Positions 27,916-37,215 of a DNA stretch of 64,000 nucleotides are shown here, piece by piece. A model generated the notes under the pieces. That model saw only the letters and a program-made list of their open reading frames with translations. It was not told the DNA's origin and made no database searches. The position numbers and the translations under genes were made by a program. How positions within the stretch are numbered: position 1 is the first letter of the stretch; the number at the start of each line of letters is the position of its first letter. The DNA comes from Microvirga ossetica (GTDB lineage: Bacteria > Pseudomonadota > Alphaproteobacteria > Rhizobiales > Beijerinckiaceae): assembly GCF_002741015.1 (NCBI RefSeq), contig NZ_CP016617.1, positions 1,240,001-1,304,000 of the forward strand. The letters run 5' to 3'.

Positions 27916-28710
27916 TCACTCATTTTCGTTGGGGATGTTCAGCACGTGGCCGCAGGCCTTGCAGTGGACGGCGTCAAGCTCGTGGCGTTGCAGCCCGCAT
28001 TGGGGGCACGGGAAGAGCACCTTGCCGCCGGGACGGAACACAGCCTGCGCCAAGCGGAGAAACAGTGTGATCCCGACGAGCATCATGAGGATCGAGAGCA
28101 CTTCACCGCTGGTGCTGCCCATCAGCGTGACATCCCCAAAGCCCGTGGTGGAGAGCGTCGCCATCGTGAAGTAGAGCGCATCAATATAGTCTTCGATCTT
28201 CGGATTGATCTCACGCTGGCTGACGTAGACCAGCGCGGAGATCATGAACACGAAGACAGCGAGGTTCAGGGCAGCGTGGATCACTTCCTCGTTCCGGCGC
28301 ACGGCGGCAAAGCGCCTCTTGAGCTGGCCGAGCACGTTGTAGGACCGCACGAGCCGGACCGTACGGAGAATCCGCAGAAAGCCGAGGTTGACCCCAAGCG
28401 CCGAGACGAACAGTGAGGCGATCACCACAAGGTCGACCAGCGCAGCGCCATTGTCGAGGTAGGCCATGGGGTGGCGGTGAGCGAGCATCCGACCGAGAAA
28501 CTCGAGGCCGAGAAGGACCCCGAGCAGCAGATCCACCACCCGCAGCCACGTCGCGTCGGCGACAAAGGTGGTGGCCACAAAGTAGGTGATCGCGGCGAGG
28601 TCAATGGCAAGGAGACCCGCTTGGAAGGCAACTGCCGCCGGACGGTGGCCATAGAACAGGCGCCGCAGTTGCACACGAAGCCGCCCCAGCGTACTCGACC
28701 GCGCCTGCAT
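27916..28710 (-). CDS. Voltage-gated-type ion channel with C-terminal zinc ribbon
   Basis: This is a 264-residue channel subunit of the six-helix ion-transport family. Helices S1-S4 span about 30-135, with S4 basic (LGFLRILRTVRLVRSYNVL); the pore loop reads YFTMATLSTTGFGDVTL between S5 and S6. The filter TTGFGD resembles potassium filters (TVGYGD) with Phe in place of Tyr. After S6 comes a zinc ribbon, CPQCGLQRHELDAVHCKACGH, an unusual cytoplasmic tail for a channel. The gene starts with ATG and has an ordinary GC-rich composition. It probably forms a tetrameric cation channel; selectivity cannot be settled from sequence. Confidence 0.88.
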   Translation of the reverse strand: MQARSSTLGRLRVQLRRLFYGHRPAAVAFQAGLLAIDLAAITYFVATTFVADATWLRVVDLLLGVLLGLEFLGRMLAHRHPMAYLDNGAALVDLVVIASLFVSALGVNLGFLRILRTVRLVRSYNVLGQLKRRFAAVRRNEEVIHAALNLAVFVFMISALVYVSQREINPKIEDYIDALYFTMATLSTTGFGDVTLMGSTSGEVLSILMMLVGITLFLRLAQAVFRPGGKVLFPCPQCGLQRHELDAVHCKACGHVLNIPNENE

Positions 28711-29151
28711 TGGCGCTAACGCTTGGCTGACCGTGCTGCGGGCGCGGAGCGCCTGGCATGAGTTGTAATGGAGATTGTCCCTACCAGCTTGGCCATGTCC
28801 TCCCCGTCTGCCGTGGCGGCTGTTCCCTGAACTGAGAAATCATAGAAGCGCCGACGGTCAAAGGGAATGGCGGTGTAACGGTTCCACGAAGGCTTCCACC
28901 TGTGTAGAGCATTATCGGTGAAACCGGGAATTCTCCGGCCCGTTAGGAATGTCTGGTGTTCCTGCCTTTCGCGGACATTTGGTCTACTTCCGCCTCGTGC
29001 CAGAGAACGAACCCGCTCGCGCGGGAGGGCGCGCGTTTGAAGGTTGAAGCTGAGCCTCTAGCGTCATTGAGGCTGTGATCGATCAGAGGTGACGGACGCT
29101 GCTCCGCCTCCGAGCATGAAGGGTCAACCTTCAGCTTGAGAGGAGCCTCCC
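28711..29151. other. Gene-free stretch before the IS91-type unit
   Basis: No gene is supported here. It holds the channel promoter and the left flank of the IS91-type recombinase. Near 28960-29000 is a degenerate extragenic repeat (GCGGACATT, then CTTCCGCCTCGTGCCAG, the latter also at 53705). An inverted pair GAAGGTTGA (near 29039) and TCAACCTTC (near 29128) flanks the leader of the recombinase gene. Confidence 0.5.
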
Positions 29152-30027
29152 ATGACCGTCCACCCGTCGTCTCCGGCCGGCAGCGCCTTGCGCCAGCGCA
29201 TGATCGAGGACATGACCGTGCGCGGCTTCACCGAGAAGACGCAGCACGACTACATCCGACATGTGAAGACCTTCGCCGCCTTCCTCGGTCGCTCTCCCGA
29301 CAGGGCCACCGCCGAGGACCTGCGCCGGTTCCAGTTGCACCAGACCTGGGCGGGCATGCAGCCTCCAGCCATCAACAGCGCCGTCTCGGCGCTGCGCTTC
29401 CTCTTCACCGTGACGCTGGACCGACCCGATCTCGCCCGCCGTCTCACGCTCGTCCGCCAGCCGCGCACGCTGCCGCTGGTGCTGAGGATCGAGGAGGTCA
29501 CGCGACTGCTCGAAGCGGCGCCGGGTCCGAAGTACAAGGCTGCGCTCGGCACAGCCTATGGCGCCGGACTGCGCGTCTCCGAGATCGTGTCGCTCAAGGT
29601 GAGCGACATCGACAGCACCCGCATGCTGATCCGGGTCGAGCAGGGCAAGGGCCGCAAGGACCGCCATGCCATGCTGTCGCCGCACCTGCTCGAGCTCCTG
29701 CGCGCCTGGTGGCGGGAGGGAAGCCGCCGCGGCCTGATGCTGCCGCAGGGCTGGCTGTTCCCGGGCCGCAATCCGGTCACGCCGCTGTCGACCCGCCAGA
29801 TGAACCGCGCCGTCCACGCCGCGGCCCAAGCCGCCGGGATCCGCAAGCGGGTGACGCCGCACACGCTGCGCCACAGCTTCGCCACGCATCTGCTGGAGCA
29901 GGACATCGACATCCGCGTCATCCAGGTCCTGCTCGGCCATGCCAAGCTCGAGACCACCGCGCTCTATGCCCGCGTCGCCATCACGACGATCCGCACTGTC
30001 ATGAGCCCCCTCGACCGGATCTGGTTT
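29152..30027 (+). CDS. Tyrosine recombinase of an IS91-type unit
   Basis: This is an XerD-like site-specific recombinase of the kind that accompanies IS91-family transposases. The N-terminal SAM-like core-binding region is at about 10-100. The catalytic set is complete: Arg in GAGLRVSEIVSLK, HTLRHSFATHLL (His-x-x-Arg), LGHAKLETT, and the nucleophile Tyr in TALYARV near residue 278. GGAG six bases before the ATG supports the start. Homology stops near 30027 in MSPLDRI; the reading frame then continues without a stop to 31020 through the antisense of another recombinase, so the native stop has been lost. The transposase partner starts again at 32764, beyond inserted DNA. Confidence 0.85.
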
Positions 30028-31038
30028 CACCACCGACGAGATGCCGTCACCGTTCCGGAACGGTCGAAGCGGCGCGATATTGCGGAGGAACACGTGATCG
30101 CTCGGGCAGGTCGAAGGGCGGCACGCGAGGTAGGCGGCGATCGCATCCCCAACGTCTTGCGGAAGCGGCAGTCGCACCTCGTAGCGCGACTTGCCCGAGA
30201 CCCTCAGCGAGCCCGTTTCCCACTCGATGTCGTCGAGGCGGAGTTGCGCCACGTCGCCGGCCCGCAGCCCGAGGCGCACCAAGAGCAGGACGATCGCGCG
30301 ATCACGCCGGCGCGCAACGACTTCGCCATCACATGCGGCGATCAACCGGTTCACCTGCTCCGCCGCCAGATATCGCGGCAAGTTAGCAAGCCGCCAATGG
30401 GCATAGCCAGGAATGACATCGGCGAGACCTGCTCGGCAGCGGCCTTCGACAGCAAGATACCGCAAGAACGCGCGCAGGCTGGTCGTCAACTTCGCGATGG
30501 TTCCATTGCCGCAATGGCTCGCGCGGTTCAGGACAAAGCTGCGAAGAGCGGCTGGTTCCCACCTTTCTGGATCGTCCCCGAGCGCCGCCATCAAGTGGGC
30601 GGCGTCGCGGGCGTAGAGCTTGATGGTGGGATCGGACGCCCCGCGGTGCTTGCGCAGCCAGACTTTGAAGTGAGCCACCGGGCGCGGCTCGACACGCCGC
30701 CCTGCGGCAGCAGCGGACTGGCAGATGCCAATTTCGACAAGGTGCTGGCGAAAGAGCCTGGCGCCAAAAATGGTGTGGTGGTTGTGGCGCCCTCCCATGG
30801 CACGCGGGCATCGACAAGTGCGCAAGTGCTCGCTGAACAGCGCCAGATCAATGTCGCTGGGCATTTGCCGAGCCACGACATGGCCGAGGTGAGCTGCCGC
30901 CCGCAAATATCGCACGGCCGTGCAGGCGCTATAGCCCTGCCGCACGAGCGCGGCTGCGAAACCGTCAAGGTGTGGTCCGCTTGGGCCGCTCCGCAGATGC
31001 CCCAGCAGCTTCGAGCCTGAGAAGTACGTCTCCAACAT
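30027..31038 (-). pseudogene. Second tyrosine recombinase/integrase, 3'-truncated
   Basis: About 337 residues of an integrase of the long, recombinase-in-trio-like type are readable: MLETYFSGSKLLGHLRSGP at the start, a core-binding domain, then LVRLGLRAGDVAQLRLDDIEW with the first catalytic Arg. Homology ends in GDGISSVV at the junction near 30027, before the His-x-x-Arg and Tyr motifs, so it cannot be catalytic. The frame continues open to 29131 only because it runs antisense through the other recombinase. The two genes meet tail to tail, which marks a recombination or insertion point. Confidence 0.8.
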
Positions 31039-31182
31039 GGTCGTCTCCGTTTGTGACCGGCAATCGGTGGCCGAGCCGACGGAGGCGCAGGACTGCGCTG
31101 TTATGGAGACAAAAAGCGCTGCAATTCACCGACAAATGTCGATCTCGGCACGCCAGCTCCCCATTACTGGATCTGCCCATAA

Positions 31183-31213
31183 GGCAGGTAATGGGTGACG
31201 CCCATTACCTGCC
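31183..31213. repeat. Perfect 13-bp hairpin upstream of IS110-family gene
   Basis: GGCAGGTAATGGG at 31183-31195 and CCCATTACCTGCC at 31201-31213 form a perfect stem with a five-base loop (TGACG). An upstream CCCATTAC near 31160 could pair alternatively with the left arm, and a third small stem (CTGCC-GTCA-GGCAG, 31259-31272) follows. The cluster lies in the 270-base non-coding leader of the transposase. Confidence 0.8.
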
Positions 31214-31309
31214 GCAACCGGCACTGCCCCAAGATCCTATGGGCTGGTGGATAGCAACCTGCCGTCAGGCAGAATGGCGGTGCTAAACCCACCCATTCTG
31301 GAGACGACA

Positions 31310-32476
31310 ATGCAACAGCTTGCAAATCAGCCGGAACAGGCCGCTATCCGCATTGATCTTGGCGCGATCTTTGTTTCGCTGGAGCTGTCTCGATCAAATT
31401 GGCTGATTACTTCACTGTCGCCGGGTGCCGGGGAGAAGATGTCCAAGCATTCTCTGCGAGGCGGGGACGTTGCAGGCCTCCTGAGGCTGTTTGCGACGCT
31501 CCAGGAAAAGACGCGAGCCCGAACCGGTGAGTGGTTCCGGATTATTGTCATCCAGGAAGCTGGATTAGACGGCTTTTGGATCCATCGGGTGCTTCAGGCC
31601 GAAGCAATCGAGAGCCACGTGGTCGACGCCGCCTCGATCCTGGTGTCACGGCGCCGCCGGCGGGCAAAGACCGATAAGATCGACGGCGAGACCCTGGTGC
31701 GGACCTTGCTGGCCTACAAGCGCGGCGAGCCGCGGGTCTGCTCCATGGTCAAGCCACCGAGCCCTGAGGAAGAGGATCGCCGCCGAATCTGTCGGGAGCG
31801 CAAAACGCTGATCGCCGAGCGGGTGGAGCACGTCAATCGGATCAAAGGGCTGCTGTTCGCCCAGGGTGTCGGTGACTACGAGCCGCTGCGTCGCGACCGA
31901 CGCGCCAGCCTCGAGGATCTGCGGACGGGTGATGGTCGCGCCTTACCTTTCCACCTGAAGGCACAGATTGTGCGTGAGCTCGACCGGCTTGAGCTGATCT
32001 TGGAGCAGTTGCAAAAGGTCGAGGCGGCGCGCGACCAACTGCTGTTGGATCGGGCCGAGATGAACGACTTGGCGCCGGTGGTGCGATTACTGCAACTGAA
32101 AGGAGTGGGCGCGGAGTTCGCCAACGTACTCTGGTCTGAAGGTCTTTATCGTCACTTCGATAATCGAAGGCAGCTTGCGGCGTACGCCGGGCTTGCGCCG
32201 ACGCCCTGGAAGAGCGGGTCTATCGATTCCGAGCAGGGCGTCTCAAAAGCGGGCAATCCGCGGCTGAGAGGAACGATGGTGCAGATGGCCTGGCTTCGGC
32301 TGCGGCACCAACCAAACTCGGCCCTCAGCCAGTGGTTCAAACAGCGGGTCGAGTGCAACGGCGGGCGCCTGCGGAAATCGCTGATCGTTGCCTTGGCCCG
32401 TAAACTGCTGGTCGCCCTGTGGCAGTATGCGACGGCCGGCGTGGTGATGGAGGGTGCCGCCCTGAAGCCAGCCTGA
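31310..32476 (+). CDS. IS110-family transposase (intact)
   Basis: This 388-residue transposase has both IS110 domains: an N-terminal DEDD RuvC-like domain (IRIDLGAIFVSLELS, IIVIQEAGLDGFWIH, KTDKIDGETLVRTLL) and a C-terminal Transposase_20 domain with the GVSKAGNPRLR serine motif near residue 320. The ATG at 31310 has GGAG six bases upstream; an earlier in-frame ATG at 31247 has none. Non-coding sequence with several stems lies on both sides (31039-31309 and 32477-32760). IS110 elements recombine using a bridge RNA encoded in such an end. It interrupts the older IS91-type unit. Confidence 0.9.
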   Translation: MQQLANQPEQAAIRIDLGAIFVSLELSRSNWLITSLSPGAGEKMSKHSLRGGDVAGLLRLFATLQEKTRARTGEWFRIIVIQEAGLDGFWIHRVLQAEAIESHVVDAASILVSRRRRRAKTDKIDGETLVRTLLAYKRGEPRVCSMVKPPSPEEEDRRRICRERKTLIAERVEHVNRIKGLLFAQGVGDYEPLRRDRRASLEDLRTGDGRALPFHLKAQIVRELDRLELILEQLQKVEAARDQLLLDRAEMNDLAPVVRLLQLKGVGAEFANVLWSEGLYRHFDNRRQLAAYAGLAPTPWKSGSIDSEQGVSKAGNPRLRGTMVQMAWLRLRHQPNSALSQWFKQRVECNGGRLRKSLIVALARKLLVALWQYATAGVVMEGAALKPA

Positions 32477-32760
32477 CCTGAAGCTCACCAAACGTCTTTC
32501 GTCATCTGACGGGGCCTGATCAGCCCCGGCGGATCCAGGTGGACGAACCGGCCTGGCATATGGTCTCAACAACCGCCCCCAAGAATGGTCACGTCCTCCT
32601 GAGCCTAGCCGCCGTATGCGGGATAAGGGTGCAGCCGCCCCGGAGCGGCGACCGTATGTGAGTTTGAATCGAGCCAGAAAGGCTCGAATTGGAAATAGGC
32701 TCAGCCTCGGATCCATAACAACACGAGGAGATAATCCATGAACCCGTAAGCCGCACAATC
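32477..32760. other. Structured non-coding end of the IS110-family element
   Basis: No gene is seen. Several stems are: GGGGC/GCCCC around 32510, GCCGC/GCGGC near 32634-32650, and TCGAGCC (32669-32675) with GGCTCGA (32681-32687) around AGAAA. IS1111-group members of the IS110 family carry their bridge RNA downstream of the transposase, so this is a candidate location. The right boundary of the element was not determined. Confidence 0.4.
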
Positions 32761-32763
32761 CGG

Positions 32764-33765
32764 TTGACGCGAGTTCGCCCATGTGAGTGTCAGGGCGCCG
32801 CGGCCCGGGACTGGCTTGCCGCGCGCCAAGCCGATCTGCTGCCGGTCGGCTACTTCCACGTCGTGTTCACGCTGCCAGCCAGGATGGCCGACATCGCCTG
32901 GCAGAACAAGGCCGTGATCTATGATCTGCTCTTCCGCGCCGCCTCCGAGACGATGCTGACCATCGCCGCCGATCCAAGGCATCTTGGTGCCCGCATCGGC
33001 CTCACCGCCGTGCTCCATACGTGGGGCTCGGCCATGACCCACCACCCGCATGTCCACATGATCGTGCCCGGCGGCGGCATCTCGCTCGATGGCAAGCGGT
33101 GGGTGGCGTGCCGGCCCGGCTTCCTCCTGCCCGTGCGCGTTCTCTCGCGGCTGTTTCGGCGGCTGTTCCTGTCAAAGCTCGCCGACGCCCATGCGGCCGG
33201 GCATCTCCAGTTCTTCGGTGATCATGAGGGCCTCAGCGACCGCCGCGCCTTTGCCACCTTCCTGGCGCCCCTGCGCCGGAAGAACTGGTTCGTCTACGCC
33301 AAGCCTCCCTTCGCAGGACCTGAGGCTGTGCTGGCCTATCTGTCGCGCTACACCCACCGCGTCGCCATCTCCAACTCTCGGCTGATCTCGCTCGACGAGA
33401 GAGGTGTCACCTTCCGCTGCAAGGACTATCGCCGCAACGGCACTGAGCGCTACCAGGTCATGACGCTCGATGCGGGCGAGTTCATCCGGCGTTTTCTGCT
33501 CCACGTGCTGCCCAAGGGCTTCCATCGCATTCGCCATTACGGCCTTCTCGCCAGCGCCGGCCGCAAAGCGAATATCCTGCGCGCCCGCGCCTTGCTCGCC
33601 GCGCCGGAGCCTGAGGCGGACTGCGGTGGCACAGATAATGCGGGCACTGCTGCGCCGACGGACCCGAAGCCGCGATGCCCCTGCTGCGGCAGCCGCATGA
33701 TCGTCCTTGAGACATTCGCGCGTGGCCCCCATGCCCGTGCGCCGCCTGGGACGCAAACGCCATGA
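32764..33765 (+). pseudogene. IS91-family transposase, 5'-truncated
   Basis: The rolling-circle-type Y2 transposase is readable from CECQGAAARDWLAARQADLL to the C-terminus: YFHVVFTLPARMADIA, THHPHVHMIVPGGGISLDG (His-hydrophobic-His metal site), LAYLSRYTHRVAISN with the catalytic Tyr region, and a final zinc ribbon CPCCGSRMIVLE. The N-terminal zinc-binding region of about 85 residues is missing; homology begins at about 32784, next to the inserted IS110-family DNA. The apparent start is therefore not native. With the recombinase at 29152 it once formed one IS91-type unit. Confidence 0.85.
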
Positions 33766-34396
33766 GCTCGAACCCCTCACCGGATTGCACCGCTGCCGAG
33801 CAAGCTCACCATCGGCGGCCGGAGCGCTTCGTGCCGTTGAGGTCGCGGGCCTCAGCCGCACGACCCACAACACTGCAATCATCCGCTCTTCGACGGCCGC
33901 CTCGCACCCTCTGCAGGCCTCACGTGCCCTGTCCACCGGCCGAAGACTTGCGTCCACCTCGCCAAACGCGTTTATCCGGTCACAGCGGGCCAAGCGGAAT
34001 CGTCAAATCCCCATAGACCCGGAACCTGCGATCGTCATCCCGCGGGTTCGTTCCCTGGAGGCTTTCGGACGCCGGCCCCGGTGCATCTGGCTGCGCCTGT
34101 GATGGCCGGCATCCGAAACCCTACACAAAAGGCGACATACGCGGTTCGGCACTAGGTACCTACGAGGTCAATGCCAGCTTAATCTTGTGAGCCGACGATC
34201 CGTGCACAATTGATGCCAAGTCAGTATCTTTAATTGCGAGGCTTACCACTATTCGGTCTCCTCAGACCAGCATCCCAGACTGGCTCACTCTCGAAGTCCC
34301 CGACAGGGGCGCCGATCAACACCGGTATCTTGCGCGGGCTATAGGAGCCCAGAGACCACACAACGTGAATACCGGTTCAGGCATCCCGTGGTTGTC
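33766..34396. other. Gene-free stretch, right flank of IS91 relic
   Basis: I see no supported gene here. A plus-strand frame (33707-34102) overlaps the transposase end and has the Arg/Ser-rich composition of a shadow. The right end of the IS91 unit should lie in this stretch but has no terminal repeats to mark it. AT content rises after 34130. Confidence 0.5.
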
Positions 34397-34675
34397 TCAC
34401 GCAGCATCGCGGAACGCGGCATTCGGGTGCTCGTGCAGGAAGTGCCGCAGCGTCGAGACAAGCTGCCGAGCATGAGGAACATCGTGCTGCCGAACGGCCG
34501 CGCGAATCTCATCCATCACCATGTCGCGGATCTGTTCGCACCCGCTCTGGCTCTGGAGCAGGAAATTGCCAAGCACAGCAGCCGCGGCCTGTGAGACATG
34601 CTCGTGCTCGGCCACGACCTGGACCTCCTCGGGCGTGAGATCACAGAAGCCGATCAAATCTTCAAGGGAGATCAT
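34397..34675 (-). CDS. Conserved hypothetical protein (92 aa)
   Basis: This is a small helical protein: MISLEDLIGFCDLTPEEVQVVAEHEH at the start, a central AAAAVLGNFLLQSQSG, then IRDMVMDEIRAAVRQHD and a C-terminal LRHFLHEHPNAAFRD. The ATG at 34675 is preferred over the longer frame because GGAGG lies five bases upstream. I recall relatives in Hyphomicrobiales with the same EEHEH-like centre and HFLHEHP end, but no function. It sits just downstream of a MaoC-like remnant, on the same strand, and opposite phaC copy 2. Confidence 0.7.
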   Translation of the reverse strand: MISLEDLIGFCDLTPEEVQVVAEHEHVSQAAAAVLGNFLLQSQSGCEQIRDMVMDEIRAAVRQHDVPHARQLVSTLRHFLHEHPNAAFRDAA

Positions 34676-34911
34676 GTGCGCCTCCGCTACCACCGAAGGA
34701 TCACTCAGTTGTACCTGATTATCCGTGGTCTTCAATCTCTGGCCTGCGGCACAGCTGCATGTTTTGTGGCCTTCCTGCTGGTTCTCCAAGCCTCCGTCTG
34801 GCGTCCATCCGCGCGCAAAGTCGCAGACCAGCCCTCCGGCCGTGATGGGTTGCGCACCTGTGAGTCAGCCGCGGTTTGAGGCTCATCGCGGGTATCTGGG
34901 AGGCTGCTTGC

Positions 34912-35103
34912 GGCGGATGGCACTTTCACAAGTGCCTCGCCATCGAAGACGATCTCCTCATCCACGTGGCGCGTACCAGCATGGCGAGTGCGAAGCCGCT
35001 CAGGGATAATGCCGATGCCCTCCACCTGAACGTGCACCGGATCCCCTATCGTCACCGGAGCGCGGAAGGTCAGCGTCTGAAACGGGTCAACATAGGCGGT
35101 CAT
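34912..35103 (-). pseudogene. MaoC-like (R)-hydratase C-terminal fragment
   Basis: About 63 residues match the C-terminal half of MaoC/PhaJ-type (R)-specific enoyl-CoA hydratases: FQTLTFRAPVTIGDPVHVQVEGIG and IVFDGEALVKVPS. The N-terminal half, with the catalytic Asp and His of the hydratase motif, is absent upstream, and the frame runs on into unrelated sequence to 34732. A full protein is about 150 residues. PhaJ supplies (R)-3-hydroxyacyl-CoA from beta-oxidation to PHA synthase, so a decayed copy 200 bases from phaC copy 2 fits the locus. Confidence 0.6.
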
Positions 35104-35308
35104 GCCTCATAGCCGTGGAGCGGTGCGCCAGGGGCACAAAGCTTGGCGGCATGGCCAAGCCCAAAGCAATTGATCATTGGGCCGGGATGAACTCGCTCGG
35201 ACACGGTCCGTTAAGTCAAGTTTAATATTTTACAGCAGGACTCGTGGTATGATTGACTGGGATCTCGTCCTGCGGTGGGCAGTGACAGCCTGTACTTGAG
35301 GCTTCAGA

Positions 35309-37129
35309 ATGGGCCAGGAACAATTTGAGGCAGCACGAACCCTCGGCTTCGAAATCAGGAACCCGCAGCGTTTTGCGCACAACATGGCACGGCTGAGTGA
35401 GGAAGCAGGCAAGGCCGCCGCAGTTTTTCTGCACCCCCATGCGATCAATCTGACGCATTTCACCCTGCACGATGATCTCGCTCCAGCTCTCAAGACACTG
35501 TCTCAACTCCAACAAGCCTGGCTGCAACAGCCCCACAAGGTATTGGAAGCCCAAGTTGTACTCTGGAATAACTGTTTGGAGTTGTGGCATTCCTCGATGT
35601 GCCGGCTCATGGGACTGGAGAACGGCGACGTAAGGCCCCTTGCCGTCTCGCTGCCCGAAGATCCCCGGTTCAAGCATCCGGCTTGGTCAGAAAACCCCTA
35701 TTTCGATCTGCTGCGGCAATCGTACCTGATCACCTCGCACTGGGCCGAATCCCTGGTCGATACGGCCGAAGATCTCGAACCCCACACCCGGAACAAGGCT
35801 CGCTTCTACCTGACGCAGATCATTAATGCGATTGCGCCCTCAAACTGGGTGTTCACGAACCCGGAGCTGCTGCACGAGACCTTCGCGTCCGATGGTGAGA
35901 ACCTGGTGCGGGGCATGCAGCTCCTGGCCGAAGACATCGAGCGCGGGAGCGGCCACCTCAAGATTCGGCAGACCGACACGACTAAGTTCGAAATCGGCAA
36001 GAACCTGGCGATCACCCCCGGCAAGGTCATTTTCCGTAACGAATTGATGGAGCTGATCCAGTACGCTCCGACGACCGAGAAAGTCCTGAAACGGCCCCTT
36101 CTGGTCGTGCCACCGTGGATTAACAAGTTCTACATCCTCGACCTCAGCCCGGAGAAGTCGTTTGTCAAATGGGCGGTGGACCAGGGCCAGACGGTGTTCA
36201 TGATCTCCTGGGTCAACCCCACCAAGGAACTCGCCCACAAGTCCTTTGAGGACTACATGCATGATGGCATTCTGGAGGCGCTGGGCGCGGTCGAGCAGGC
36301 CACCGGCGAGCGGGCGATCCATGCGCTCGGCTACTGCGTCGGTGGAACCCTGCTTGCCGCCACGTTGGCCTATCTGGCAGCGACACGGGACACCCGCGTC
36401 CAGAGTGCCACCTTCCTCACCACTCAGGTCGACTTCAGCCAGGCCGGCGATTTAAGGATCTTCATGGACGAAGAACAGGTCGCCGCGATCGAGAGGGACA
36501 TGGCCCGGCACGGGTATCTAGACGGTCACAAGATGGCGGCAGCCTTCAACCTGTTGCGCTCCAACGATCTGATCTGGCCCTACGTCGTCGACGTGTACCT
36601 GAAGGGTCAGACGCCGCTGCCTTTGGACCTGCTGTACTGGAACTCCGATTCGACCCGCATTCCCGCAGCGAACCACCGCTTTTATCTGCGGCGTTGCTAC
36701 ATCAACAATGATCTCTCGCAGGGACGCATGAAGATCGGCGGCGTCACCCTCGCCCTCTCGAAGGTGAAGATCCCGATCTTCCACTTGGCGGCGCGGGAGG
36801 ACCATATCGCACCGGCGCGGTCGGTGTTCTTAGGGGCACGGTTCCTTGGTGGTTCCGTCCGATTTGTCGTTACCGGCTCGGGCCATATTGCCGGGGTTGT
36901 GAACCCGCCGACACGGAACCGGTACCAATACTGGACCGACGGGCCGCCCGTGGGAGAGCTCGAGACTTGGCTCGAAGCCGCAGAGGAGCATCCGGGCTCG
37001 TGGTGGCCGGACTGGCAGGCCTGGAGCGAGGCACAGGACAGGAGGCAGGTCCTGGCCCGGGAGATCGGCGGCGGTAAGCTCACGCCCATCGAGGATGCGC
37101 CCGGCAGTTATGTTCGGGTGAAGAGCTGA
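35309..37129 (+). CDS. phaC: PHA synthase (class I, copy 2)
   Basis: This is a second class I PHA synthase, 606 residues, clearly divergent from the copy at 23673. The catalytic Cys is in LGYCVGG at about residue 343; the Asp is in AAREDHIAPARS and the His in GSGHIAGVVNPPTRNRYQYW. Its N-terminal 95 residues (IRNPQRFAHNMARLSEEAGKA) match the canonical class I start better than copy 1 does. The ATG has TGAGG about eight bases upstream. Two synthases in one region suggest different substrate preference or expression. Its neighbours are a MaoC remnant (divergent) and a methyltransferase (convergent). Confidence 0.94.
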   Translation: MGQEQFEAARTLGFEIRNPQRFAHNMARLSEEAGKAAAVFLHPHAINLTHFTLHDDLAPALKTLSQLQQAWLQQPHKVLEAQVVLWNNCLELWHSSMCRLMGLENGDVRPLAVSLPEDPRFKHPAWSENPYFDLLRQSYLITSHWAESLVDTAEDLEPHTRNKARFYLTQIINAIAPSNWVFTNPELLHETFASDGENLVRGMQLLAEDIERGSGHLKIRQTDTTKFEIGKNLAITPGKVIFRNELMELIQYAPTTEKVLKRPLLVVPPWINKFYILDLSPEKSFVKWAVDQGQTVFMISWVNPTKELAHKSFEDYMHDGILEALGAVEQATGERAIHALGYCVGGTLLAATLAYLAATRDTRVQSATFLTTQVDFSQAGDLRIFMDEEQVAAIERDMARHGYLDGHKMAAAFNLLRSNDLIWPYVVDVYLKGQTPLPLDLLYWNSDSTRIPAANHRFYLRRCYINNDLSQGRMKIGGVTLALSKVKIPIFHLAAREDHIAPARSVFLGARFLGGSVRFVVTGSGHIAGVVNPPTRNRYQYWTDGPPVGELETWLEAAEEHPGSWWPDWQAWSEAQDRRQVLAREIGGGKLTPIEDAPGSYVRVKS

Positions 37130-37215
37130 GCACCGAGGCACCTGCCGTTGCCACTCATACGATCAGCTTCGTCGTTCAGACGGCTGTCGGCCCGTCTCGA
37201 TCGCCACAGCTTCCT

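Noticed and set aside
30028..31020. Continuation of the plus-strand recombinase as a 622-residue fusion protein
   Set aside because: The extra residues are the antisense of another recombinase, so this is an accidental open frame.
33707..34102. Possible small gene after the IS91 transposase
   Set aside because: Arg/Ser-rich, overlaps the transposase end, no ribosome site.
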